From positions 62,001 to 126,000 of the forward strand of contig NC_088937.1 in the NCBI RefSeq assembly GCF_033473495.1: 64,000 nt of DNA, given 5' to 3'. Source of the DNA: Cercospora beticola (taxonomy: Eukaryota; Ascomycota; Dothideomycetes; Mycosphaerellales; Mycosphaerellaceae). A program made the position numbers and the translations under genes. Numbering within the stretch: position 1 is the stretch's first letter; the number at the start of each line of letters is the position of its first letter. The notes beneath the pieces were generated by a model. That model worked only from the letters and a program-made list of their open reading frames with translations. It did no database searches and was not told the origin of the DNA. Below are positions 55,691-64,000 of this stretch, one piece after another.

Positions 55691-57452
55691 CTTGATAGAG
55701 AGAGGCTAAGAAGAAGCGCGACAGTACTGATGAGAATGATTGTAGAGTCCATTGATGCTCTCCTTTCCTTGCGGCGAGCGAGCCCTTATACTTGTCCTGT
55801 CAACTTTTTTTTTCCTTCGCCTTCGAAGATGCGTGTAGGGCGACATGTGGGCCGTACGCCTGAGGGACGATCAATGCGTCGACTTGCAACGTGTACTGTG
55901 CTGTACTAGACCATCGTGGTTGTCTTGGCTCTCCTGGGCTGAAGACATGTGAGGACATATGGGTGCCAAGCCTCACGGCTCGGGTGGGCATGTGGCGAGA
56001 TTGCCCCAGTGAAGTCGTGTCTGAGCAAATCCGTCTCCTCTGATAGGCCATTCCGATACTGCTATGAATGCTTGCGTCAGGCTTGAGGAGGTTCTTGTTT
56101 GGCTTAGCAAGGCTTGCATCACGCCGTGCGCGTGTCCTCAGCCTCTTTCGACACGCTCCACTCCGACGTGAAACTCTAGTACCAGTCAATAATAGGGTCT
56201 GTATCTGTATCACACTAGTAGTGCACCAATAAATGAATGTGCTTTGTCACTGCCATCTGCGTCAGTGGACTCGTAAATGGTCCACTCGGTTTAGCAGTCA
56301 GGCCAAGAGTGAGACTGCACCGCGCGGTCTTTCTACGTGCCCACCGTGAGGTCAGTTCGTTTTGTAGTCGAGACCAAGGCGAATCCGAGCGCCAGCTATC
56401 GATTCAATGGGGAAACATGAACAGATCCAGTAGCTCTCTGGATCGAATGAACGGCTCTGACTCGGACAAGCGTTCGCACTCATCATGGGCCCGAGTCGAA
56501 GTCTGGTGATAGCCTGGATCCGTACAACAGGCGATCGCTTCAGGCTGCGGCCGGACAACTTTCGACATTTGGCAGCAGGAATTTTGCTCGTCTGGAGACA
56601 AGCATTTGTACATACTTGCACATGAAACCTGAGGTTGCCATCTTCCAGGCCACAGCCCGCGGCGTGTGGAACGACTGCAGTCTTGTCCGGTACTCCGGAT
56701 CCATCTTTCGGGACTGCACCAGAAAAACCTGATCTGCGGCGTCAAAGTGCTGCTGTGGCTCATGAATAGTATCCAACATTGACGGTTCGTGTTTCATGGT
56801 GGCCGACTGGCGGTCGCCAGCTGCCACATCTTGCGAAGAGACTTCCGGGACCCTTCACTCCGCAAAGCTTTGGTAATACCATTGCGGCTCCACCAGGACC
56901 CATCGAGGATCCAACTCTAGTTGTCAGTATCTTAAATAACAATGCTGGTGGCAGCCGACCCGTGCCATGAACGTAGGCAAACTGCAAAAGCTCTTGATCC
57001 ATACGCATAAGTGCAAAGACGTCGATGCTCAGTGATCACGACGCTAGAACCTTTGGCCCCTTACTTCGAGAAACTCGGTGTCAATGGTTGTATGCCCTTC
57101 CGGGTCGAGCTCAGTGATGGCTCGGACAGACGGAGAAGACGCCAAAGTCTTGCCGGATCTCCTCAAGCGATGGAAATGCATGATGGCTGTCTACCTGAGG
57201 GACGCGGTGACTCGAAATGCGCAAGAAGCATCGCATTCACAATGGCAGTGATAGAATTGAGCTTGAGGACTGGAAGTCGGATGTCGAGAGGAAGCAGAAG
57301 GAGGAGTGACGTACCGTGGTATGAGCAGGCGAGAATTCCGGAAATAGCCGAGCACACGGCAACCGTAGCAGAGCTGTCGCTACAAGCTCTCTCCAGCCAT
57401 TTTCTCGACCTCACTGTCGCTCCTGCCATTGAAGCCATTGACACTGCTCAAC
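55691..57452. other. Intergenic region, no convincing gene
   Basis: 1.76 kb between the divergent dioxygenase and mitochondrial-protein genes. Overlapping open frames of 80-190 codons occur on both strands (for example minus 56404-56763 and plus 57011-57574), but none has a family motif and they overlap each other. I take it as promoter sequence plus unassigned DNA. Confidence 0.45.
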
Positions 57453-58475
57453 ATGCCCATGATCCGCCCGACTGCTCTCCGGAGCCTCCAGTCCACCCTC
57501 CGATACAGCGGTGCGCGCGCAACAGCCCGAGCAGCTCCCGCACGGACACAGCTGGTCGCAAAGCGCTTCGCTAGCAGCGGTGGTCATGGAGGCCACGGCG
57601 AGGCTTCTTCCGATTTGCCTTGGTGAGTGCAATACTTCCAACTGCGGTGGTGCAGAGAATGCGTCAGGGCAATGGGTGGGATCTACAGATATTGACTGGT
57701 TCAAAGGCTCCTAGCGGCATTGGTCGTCACTCCCCCATCATGCTGGTACCTCTGGCCCGACAACTCCTCGCACGGCGATCACGGCAGCCATGGCGAACAC
57801 CACGCGGAGAAGCACGACGAGAAGGAGGAGGAAGAGCCAGCTGAGGAGGAAGAGCAGGCCTCTGGCGGCGAGGAGGAGGCTGTAGAGGAGGCCGACGAGA
57901 AGAAGGAGGACAAGCCTGAGGTCAAGGAAGAGGGCGCCGAGGACAAGGGCGAGGAGAAGTCTGATGACAAGGAGGAGACGTCGGACGACAAGGAAGGGAA
58001 GAAGGAGGATGGCGAGGAGAAGTCTACCGACGCACCCGGCCGCAACACCAAGGAGCGCACCTTCACTGTGGGCGCTAGCGAGGAGAAGGATCCGGAGAAC
58101 GTTGGAGCTTGTAAGCATACTGCGATTCTTGAGCAGTTCCTGCATGGACTAACGAACGCGCAGCGACCAGCAGCTCGTCAAAGGGCATGAAGGTTGGCGA
58201 GACCGACGCTCAGGTATGTTGAACCGCTCGTTAGCATATGCAGGCCAGACTGACATGTTTTACAGGCTCCTGCTGCGAAGCCACGAGGAAAGAGCGATGG
58301 TGACATGTCCAAGAAGCAGGAGGGCATGTCCAACACCGACACCAAGTACTCGGTGCCTATCGACCAAGGCAACGAGAAGTCCAAGAAGGCCGATGGCCAG
58401 CCCGATACTGCCAAGTCGAAGGGAACTGTCGACCCCAACGCAGAGGGCGTAAAGCCACCAGTTGCACGGGATTAG
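57453..58475 (+). CDS. Probable mitochondrial inner-membrane protein with long acidic Glu/Lys-rich region
   Basis: Four exons: 57453-57622, 57707-58110, 58164-58213, 58266-58475, with introns of 84, 53 and 52 bp; product 277 aa. The N terminus (MPMIRPTALRSLQSTLRYSG, then ATARAAPARTQLVAKRFAS) is Arg-rich without acids, a typical mitochondrial presequence. A His/Gly-rich stretch (GGHGGHGEAS) and one hydrophobic segment (LLAALVVTPPSCWYLWP) follow, then about 90 residues dominated by Glu, Lys and Asp, and a polar C-terminal part. This matches small fungal mitochondrial membrane proteins of unknown function. The acceptor at 57706 restores the Trp-Leu-Leu-Ala-Ala membrane segment in frame. A second ATG at 57459 is equally possible as the start. 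Confidence 0.78.
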
Positions 58476-58907
58476 AGCAGTAGGGTAGCGGACGATGCAT
58501 TTGGAAGCGTGATTGTACACCAGAGGTAGCGTGCATGTAAATATGTATAATACCTGGGATGACAGCAAGTGACCAGTGTATTCGTCTCTGTTCTGATTGA
58601 TCGTGAGAATTGACGTGTTTGCGTGCTGGCGGCGTGAACGAGCACGAGCACCTTCGTCACAGCTGTGGCTGCCGTTTCTTGGCGCAGCAAACGTGCCGCA
58701 ACCATGCAAGGTTCTGGACCACCACCACTTCAGAACAACACTTTGCGCCAACACTTCACTTCCTCGCACTCGACATTCGCCGGCTCTCAACTTGATCGCA
58801 GGAGTGACATTTCGTGAACTCGAGTGCAACGTGTCCCAATATCAGGTCACACAGGTCGCTTTCGCTCAGTAGCCATCGCTGCCCCTCTGCAGCGTCACGA
58901 GCCCATC

Positions 58908-60923
58908 ATGGCCGATGAAGATAGCCCTCTGATCAAAGCACTCCCACCAGCATCGGACTACCTGACCTACCTGACCATCATCGAATACAACCTCAAGACT
59001 GAGAACTTGCCAATCCTGCACAAAGTTTTGCAAGATGAAACATTGACAACCAACATTGGCTGGGATCTCGTGCATCTTTTGGTGCCACTGCTACCCGAAT
59101 CGGAGCAATGCCTGCAGGATATTGCCCGACTAGGCAACCCACGAGAAGTAATTCTGAAAGTTACAGAAAGCTTGAGGCTGATCGAATATGATGATGTCGA
59201 TGAGGACGAACTCGATGCCAGTGTTGGTGCCACGGATGCGCGAAAGCGAGCAGATTCTAACACATTTCCGCTCAAAACTGCTGCGCCAGAGGGCAACAAA
59301 GCGAGAGAGTTGCCGCCGCCTTTACCGCTCGCTGTGCAGCAATTCGTGGCTCTACTGTCTATGCTTGCGATTTTGCAAACCAGGATCAAGACCAAAGCGC
59401 CAAGTCGATTCCTAAGCACGAGTCTCCAGGCTATTCTTTCCAGCTTCTCGAGTGCGCAGAGTCATCGAGAAGAGATGATCGAGGCTATTGTCAAGCTCGT
59501 GAAGGCTGTGAGCGGAACCTCGAGGCCGACACTGCCAACACGAAAGAGCAGTGGCATGCTTCAGTCTAGCGCGATGGCGAAAGCACAAAATGCTGCCGAT
59601 CCGGAAGGTCCCAACACTGTCGAGTACACCGACGCCGAGAAATCAATGCAGCTTAAGTTGTTGCAATCTTTCATCACACATGTCGTCGAAGAGTACCTGC
59701 TCAATCTGCCGCCATATGACGATGTGCCAGGCATGGGCTGGTGCAGCCGAATCATGGAGAAGGTGCATCCTGAGCGAACTATACCCGAGAGTACGACCAT
59801 GGTGGATCGATTTGCGACAGAGGAGAAGCTGCATAGGCGGATCGATGCAATCGGTCGACTGGTGACGCTTGCCAAGGATCTCAAGATATCGAACGAAGAG
59901 CTGCTCTCTGCGGCTATGGCTGTTGAGAAGGTTGCAGAGCTGGGCGGCGACGAAGACGATCCGCCGGCCTCGGCAGCTGATATTCCACTATCATGTCACG
60001 GATCTCTTCTACTGTACACCGCGAGACAGGTCTCTGGCATTCTGTACTCGGATGGAGCGACGTTAGCTGGCTCGTCTGGACCGAGTGTCGAACTCTTCCC
60101 GCAGCATCAAGACATTATGAAGAACTGTCTCGCCTCACCTGAGATGGGCGAAGGCCATCTCGGCACAGAACCAGAAGCGCTAGTCGACGCTGTGCTCGCT
60201 CTTGGACTGCAATGTCTTGAGCAAGACGCTACCGGAGAGCCGAAGTCTGATGAGCAGTTCAATGAGTATCTACAAGTTGTGGCACTCCTTTCCTCGAACT
60301 GTCCGAACGCCAATCTGAGAGGACATGCGCATTACCTTACGAGTACGGTCCTACGCTCACAGCCAGACGAGCAAGTCCGTCTATCATTCATTCGCGACAC
60401 CCTTGAACACTGCCCGTTCGAGAACTTGAAAGTCTCTGCAGTAGGATGGATCAAGGGCGAGACGCTCGAAGCGAACCCAATGAAGATGCCAGGACACGAA
60501 TCGCCCAGCAACGGAGAAGCCCAGGAAGAGAAGTCCATCTTCTCCCGACCTCTCGCTCTTGACAGCCTCGCGCCTCATCTCTTTCCTTCTTTGCAAACAG
60601 AGCTCATCACTGCACCAATCTCTGACGCCTGGATGACGTTCCAGACGAACGTCTCATTCTACCTCGCGAGCCTGAACCTGATCTACCTACTCCTCACTGC
60701 GAAGCATGTACACGAATCGCTCGAGATCTCAGAGTTGTGGAACAATAATGATATCGCTGGCAGTTTCCTCGGCCCACTGAGAGACGCGAGAAAGCGGTTC
60801 GTGGATGCTATGGAGAACGGAGGAGAGTTACAAAGTGAGAAGAGGGACGAGACTGCAGCAGAGCTGGCGTTGCTACAAGTGACAATCGAGAGAGTAGAAA
60901 GCGCTGTGAAGCATTTGAACTGA
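58908..60923 (+). CDS. YAP1-binding protein (Ybp1/Ybp2)/Alf4/glomulin-like protein
   Basis: A single exon of 671 aa. The frame is open upstream, but 58908 is the first ATG (MADEDSPLIKALPPASDYLT). The opening block (YLTIIEYNLKTENLPILHKV, then IGWDLVHLLVPLLPES and NPREVILKVTESLRLI) and the helical remainder match the fungal YAP-binding/Alf4/glomulin family. In yeast, Ybp1 joins the peroxidase-like sensor and Yap1 in the oxidative-stress relay, and Ybp2 also contributes to kinetochores. The protein is an all-helical repeat scaffold with no catalytic site. It is tightly convergent with the transporter gene (108 bp between stops). Confidence 0.82.
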   Translation: MADEDSPLIKALPPASDYLTYLTIIEYNLKTENLPILHKVLQDETLTTNIGWDLVHLLVPLLPESEQCLQDIARLGNPREVILKVTESLRLIEYDDVDEDELDASVGATDARKRADSNTFPLKTAAPEGNKARELPPPLPLAVQQFVALLSMLAILQTRIKTKAPSRFLSTSLQAILSSFSSAQSHREEMIEAIVKLVKAVSGTSRPTLPTRKSSGMLQSSAMAKAQNAADPEGPNTVEYTDAEKSMQLKLLQSFITHVVEEYLLNLPPYDDVPGMGWCSRIMEKVHPERTIPESTTMVDRFATEEKLHRRIDAIGRLVTLAKDLKISNEELLSAAMAVEKVAELGGDEDDPPASAADIPLSCHGSLLLYTARQVSGILYSDGATLAGSSGPSVELFPQHQDIMKNCLASPEMGEGHLGTEPEALVDAVLALGLQCLEQDATGEPKSDEQFNEYLQVVALLSSNCPNANLRGHAHYLTSTVLRSQPDEQVRLSFIRDTLEHCPFENLKVSAVGWIKGETLEANPMKMPGHESPSNGEAQEEKSIFSRPLALDSLAPHLFPSLQTELITAPISDAWMTFQTNVSFYLASLNLIYLLLTAKHVHESLEISELWNNNDIAGSFLGPLRDARKRFVDAMENGGELQSEKRDETAAELALLQVTIERVESAVKHLN

Positions 60924-61031
60924 GTTGACGCCGTAGCTGTCGACTTTTAAATCCCGATATCCTGGACTGAATACAAGTCAAAACATCCATCTTGCTCGCT
61001 GGCTGAAATACTGTCCCAAAAACTCACTGTC

Positions 61032-62514
61032 TCATACTTTCCCTGTCGACATTCTCTCATCCCTCGCAATCCACCTCCTCAAAACCGGAATAATCATCGT
61101 CCCAAAGCCAATACTCAAACTCTGATAAATCACAACCGGAATCTGCAATTTACTCTCCAAAACCAAATCCAACCCCTCAAAAATCGAAATACTCAGCGGA
61201 ATCCCCGTCGCAGGCCCCTTTCCCGTAACACAATACGCAATCGCCGCAATATCCTTTTTCTCAAACAATGGTAAACTCGCTGTGACAGAGATTCCGAGAT
61301 ACACTAACCAGATTGCGAGGAGGATGAAGACGAGGAATATCTTATTCGAAGCTTTCACAGTATCGAATGCTCCAGATGCGAAAGCTTGATCGTAAGTGGA
61401 CCAGATGATTACCAGCATTGCCAAGCTGGAGATTCGTTTCATGATGGGGTTTTGTTTGAAGATTTTTTGGCAGAGGTTGGGGAAGAAGTAGCGTGCGATT
61501 TGGCCGGCGAAGAGAGGGATATAGATGGAGACTCCGACTTGTTTGAGGACGCGGCGGTAGACTTCTGTGAACAGGGCGGCGTTGCTAGATGGGAGGACGG
61601 CGTTGTACCATGTGGGAACTGAGGTATACATTATGACCAAAGCTGGAGTGATGAAGACGCCTGGTGGAGTGGGTTAGTCATGTATGCATGAAGATCGATG
61701 AACCTTGATGGTCTCTTTGACAGAGCACATAAACAATCCAAGCCCCTCTTCAATGGAGTCCGCACTTACCAATAAAATTCCCCAACGTAACCTGCACAAC
61801 CGCCAATTCCTGATTCCCGCCCGCCAACCCCGTCATAACCACATTCGTCGCCAACGTCGTAGGAATACAACTCATAAAAACCAACCCGACCAACAACCCC
61901 TCATCCATAAACGTCCGATTCAAAGCCGTCGCACTCACAACCCCAAACATAATCCCCGAACAAAGCAAAAAACACTGTCCCTGAACCCAAAGATGCGCTT
62001 TCCAGCGCGCGTAATTTCGGATTAAGATGCTGGTGTCGAGGGTACAACCTGTGGCGAAAAAGATAATGCAGACGCAGAGGTAGGATATTATGCGGGATTT
62101 GAGGGGTTGCTGGGATTGGGGGACTTGGGTTTGGGAGGCGAGGATGATGAGGAGGCCCATTGTGAGGAGGAACCATTGGTCGTTGAGGAAGGTGAGGAGG
62201 TGGGATTGCCATTTTTGTTTCTTGGTGACTGGGTTGTGATATTCCTGGGGTTTGGTGTTTCTGTCGTTCTTTTCTGGATCATGGGTTTGCTGCTGAGGCT
62301 GCTCGGCTGCTGTTACGACGGTATCGATATCCTTGGTGGCACCTTCCCTCGATTTCGGCCTTTCGGAGTTCTTCTCGCTTTCGGCATCGCTGTCGTCTGC
62401 CTGGGAGAACGCGGGCGCACAGTTCTCAGCGCTAACATCTTGTCTGGGCTCCACGATGCCACTTTCGCCAAGCGTTCCAGTTGGAGCCCTATTGTTCAGA
62501 GTCGATCCTGTCAT
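61032..62514 (-). CDS. SBF-like/SLC10A7-type membrane transporter (Rch1-like)
   Basis: Two exons on the minus strand, 62514-61770 and 61660-61032, with a 109-bp intron (GTAAGT...CCAG) splitting a Gly codon; product 457 aa. A disordered N-terminal region of about 105 residues precedes about ten hydrophobic segments (for example WFLLTMGLLIILAS, ISYLCVCIIFFATGCTL, IPTTLATNVVMTGLAGGN, IFLVFILLAIWLVYLGI). Conserved landmarks of the SBF-like CPA family are CIPTTLATNVVMT and the late VTGKGPATGIPLS. Related yeast Rch1 limits plasma-membrane calcium uptake, and animal SLC10A7 affects calcium and glycosylation, so a role in calcium homeostasis is plausible. The unusually long polar N terminus is a fungal feature. 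Confidence 0.88.
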
Positions 62515-63412
62515 CTCGGCTGCCTGATACTGGGAAAATACGCTCTGTAATGGAACGCCCGATGCTGACCACCAACAATCTGCTCCATGGTGGAACTTCT
62601 TCGGAAAACATTCAACGGTTTACAAGAAGAAACACTTGGATAAAGGAAGAGGCAGTATTCGATGACGATCTCTGGACTAAACTTGAAACGGCAATGAACG
62701 ACGACATGTCTTGGCTCCGTCGTCGGCCCTCTCACCGCGTCTCAGCGATACCGTCCGATCCTCCAAGCAACAACAACACGAAGCCGTCCTGGTGAGCATG
62801 TGACAAAAGGATTCGAAAAGCTGCACGACAGCTCTTTCACCTCATCAGCTATGACATACCCCTGCTCGGCGAATAGAGTTCACAAGTTATTTCCGACCCA
62901 TGCATGGCCCTACGAGATTCTCGGCCTGCATACCCCGCTGCAATGCGCCCCATACCCCTCCACAAATCTTCGCACTATACAGCTCTCCAGACGAGGGAAA
63001 ACTGCCACTTGTGACAGCCGTGGAGTCACTCGCGAGTCCCCTCAGCCGGAAGAGTTTCGCTTTCTGGCATCGGTAGCACAATGATTGGATCGGGCCACCC
63101 ATGATGACGGATCTTGGTCATCTCCACAGGATCGGAACGACCAAACTAGCCGTATCCAGGTGCGAATCTGATGCTGTGGTTCACGCGTAGCTCCTGCGGA
63201 GGTGCAGGTAGCTAGAAATGTGGAAGGATTAGAAAAGGTAAGGTGGAGAAGAAAGCCGTGGTACTTCTGTTTCTTGTGTTTATTTACCGTCTTTGCCATT
63301 GTTCTTTCGTCTTCTTCTCCTACTTCTTCTTGAGGAACTTCGATAAGCTTGCTACGCTGAAACATTGGAGCAGAAAGAATCGCTCGTACAGATCATCGAG
63401 AAGAGACTCAGG
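62515..63412. other. Intergenic region between divergent genes
   Basis: 898 bp between the transporter and dehydrogenase starts. Short open frames only; no recognisable gene. It should carry both promoters. Confidence 0.45.
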
Positions 63413-64000
63413 ATGGCACAAACAACTAAAGCTATCGTGTCACACGATACGCTTGACAACAAAGGATGGAAGATGGAAGAGGTCACACTCCGAGATCTCC
63501 AAGAAGGCGAGCTTCTCGTTGAGATGGTCGCAACTGGAGTCTGCCACACAGATGCTTTGATCGGAGGTATACCAGGCGGAGCAGCACCAATCGCCTTCTA
63601 CCCGCGAGTTCTTGGACACGAGGGTAAGCACGAGTCACATTCGAGGGTCTATTTGCTTGATGGATGCCTCCTAACATTTACGAACAGGCTCCGGATACGT
63701 TCGCAAAGTCGGTCCAGGCGTCTCTGTCGCAGCCGAAGGCGACCCAGTCCTCCTCTCCTTCGCCTTCTGCGAGAAATGCGAAATCTGCAAAACCGGCGGC
63801 CACTCCAACTGCAATTCCTTCAACGAGCTAAACTTCGGCCCTCAGCCCGCTTTCCACCTCGCATCCAAGAGCGGCGAACCCGACGTTGGAGGCTGCTTCT
63901 TCGGACAATCCTCCTTCGCCAACTGGTCGATCGTCAAATCCTGCTCCGTCGTCAACGTCAAGGACACTGTGACCGACAAGAAAGATCTCCAGCTCTTCGC
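63413..64000 (+). CDS. Zinc-dependent aryl-/benzyl-alcohol dehydrogenase-like protein (3' end outside window)
   Basis: Exon 1 is 63413-63623 and exon 2 runs from 63688 past the right edge; the intron is 64 bp (GTAAGC...ACAG). The visible 174 residues are the GroES-like N-terminal half of a medium-chain dehydrogenase. Cys44 (GVCHTD) with His69 and Glu70 (GHEG) belong to the catalytic zinc site, and Cys98, Cys101, Cys104 and Cys112 (CEKCEICK...C) bind structural zinc. The start MAQTTKAIVSHDTLDNKGWK and the FGPQPAFHLASKSGEPDVGG loop resemble fungal aryl-alcohol dehydrogenases of the XylB type. The nucleotide-binding half is not in the window. The enzyme would interconvert aromatic alcohols and aldehydes with NAD(P). 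Confidence 0.88.
   Translation, partial: MAQTTKAIVSHDTLDNKGWKMEEVTLRDLQEGELLVEMVATGVCHTDALIGGIPGGAAPIAFYPRVLGHEGKHESHSRVYLLDGCLLTFTNRLRIRSQSRSRRLCRSRRRPSPPLLRLLREMRNLQNRRPLQLQFLQRAKLRPSARFPPRIQERRTRRWRLLLRTILLRQLVDRQILLRRQRQGHCDRQERSPALR

Noticed and set aside
56404..57008. Possible small gene on the minus strand between the dioxygenase and the mitochondrial protein
   Set aside because: Two overlapping frames of 82-119 codons without recognisable motif or a convincing splice arrangement.
57011..57574. 187-codon plus-strand open frame
   Set aside because: It overlaps the first exon of the mitochondrial protein in a different frame; the presequence and splice logic support the latter.
58824..58907. 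N-terminal extension of the Ybp1-like frame
   Set aside because: It has no ATG; the frame merely stays open upstream. The family's conserved start follows the ATG at 58908.

Overview
The window looks like nuclear DNA of a filamentous ascomycete, probably a Dothideomycete. The genes have short (about 50-110 bp) GT-AG introns. The families are typical of that group: a Zn2Cys6-type regulator, a MARVEL-like protein, a MIF-domain protein, an Ybp1-like protein, an SBF/Rch1-like carrier, a secreted intradiol dioxygenase and a multimodular NRPS. A long AT-rich block carries the marks of repeat-induced point mutation (RIP): CpA and TpG are almost absent and TA is everywhere. The species cannot be named from sequence alone.

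Layout. (1) 1-7440, ordinary gene space: 3' part of a fungal transcription factor, a DUF952-like protein, a MIF-domain protein with a long disordered tail, and a four-helix MARVEL-like membrane protein. (2) About 7440-35860, a gene-free RIP island built from nested LTR retrotransposons. I can define a 2.3-kb element with 216-bp LTRs (8673-10985), a 680-bp TRIM-like miniature element with 159-bp LTRs and a GTTTA target duplication (12652-13331), a 7.15-kb chromodomain Ty3/gypsy element with 184-bp LTRs and a GATAC duplication (14114-21267), and two reverse-oriented Ty1/copia elements that share their middle LTR (three 230-bp LTRs, 22118-34135). Unidentified RIP-mutated sequence lies between and around them. 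(3) 36045-55690, accessory-looking genes: an HSL-type esterase, a secreted protein of seven cysteine-rich apple/PAN-like repeats with a strikingly periodic exon structure, an 11.2-kb intronless NRPS, an SDR and a secreted intradiol dioxygenase. (4) 57453-64000, housekeeping-type genes: a small mitochondrial acidic protein, an Ybp1/glomulin-like protein, an SBF-like transporter, and the 5' part of a zinc alcohol dehydrogenase.

How they may work together. The NRPS reads C-A-T-E-C-A-T-C-A-T and then stops about 35 residues into another condensation/epimerisation-type domain. The E-like domain and the second and third C domains have lost catalytic-motif histidines, and the first A domain has Asn at the position of the usual substrate-anchoring Asp. 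The esterase, SDR and dioxygenase could tailor or release a peptide, but no transporter or cluster regulator is visible between them, so a biosynthetic cluster is only an inference. All exon models and domain calls were made by eye, without searches.
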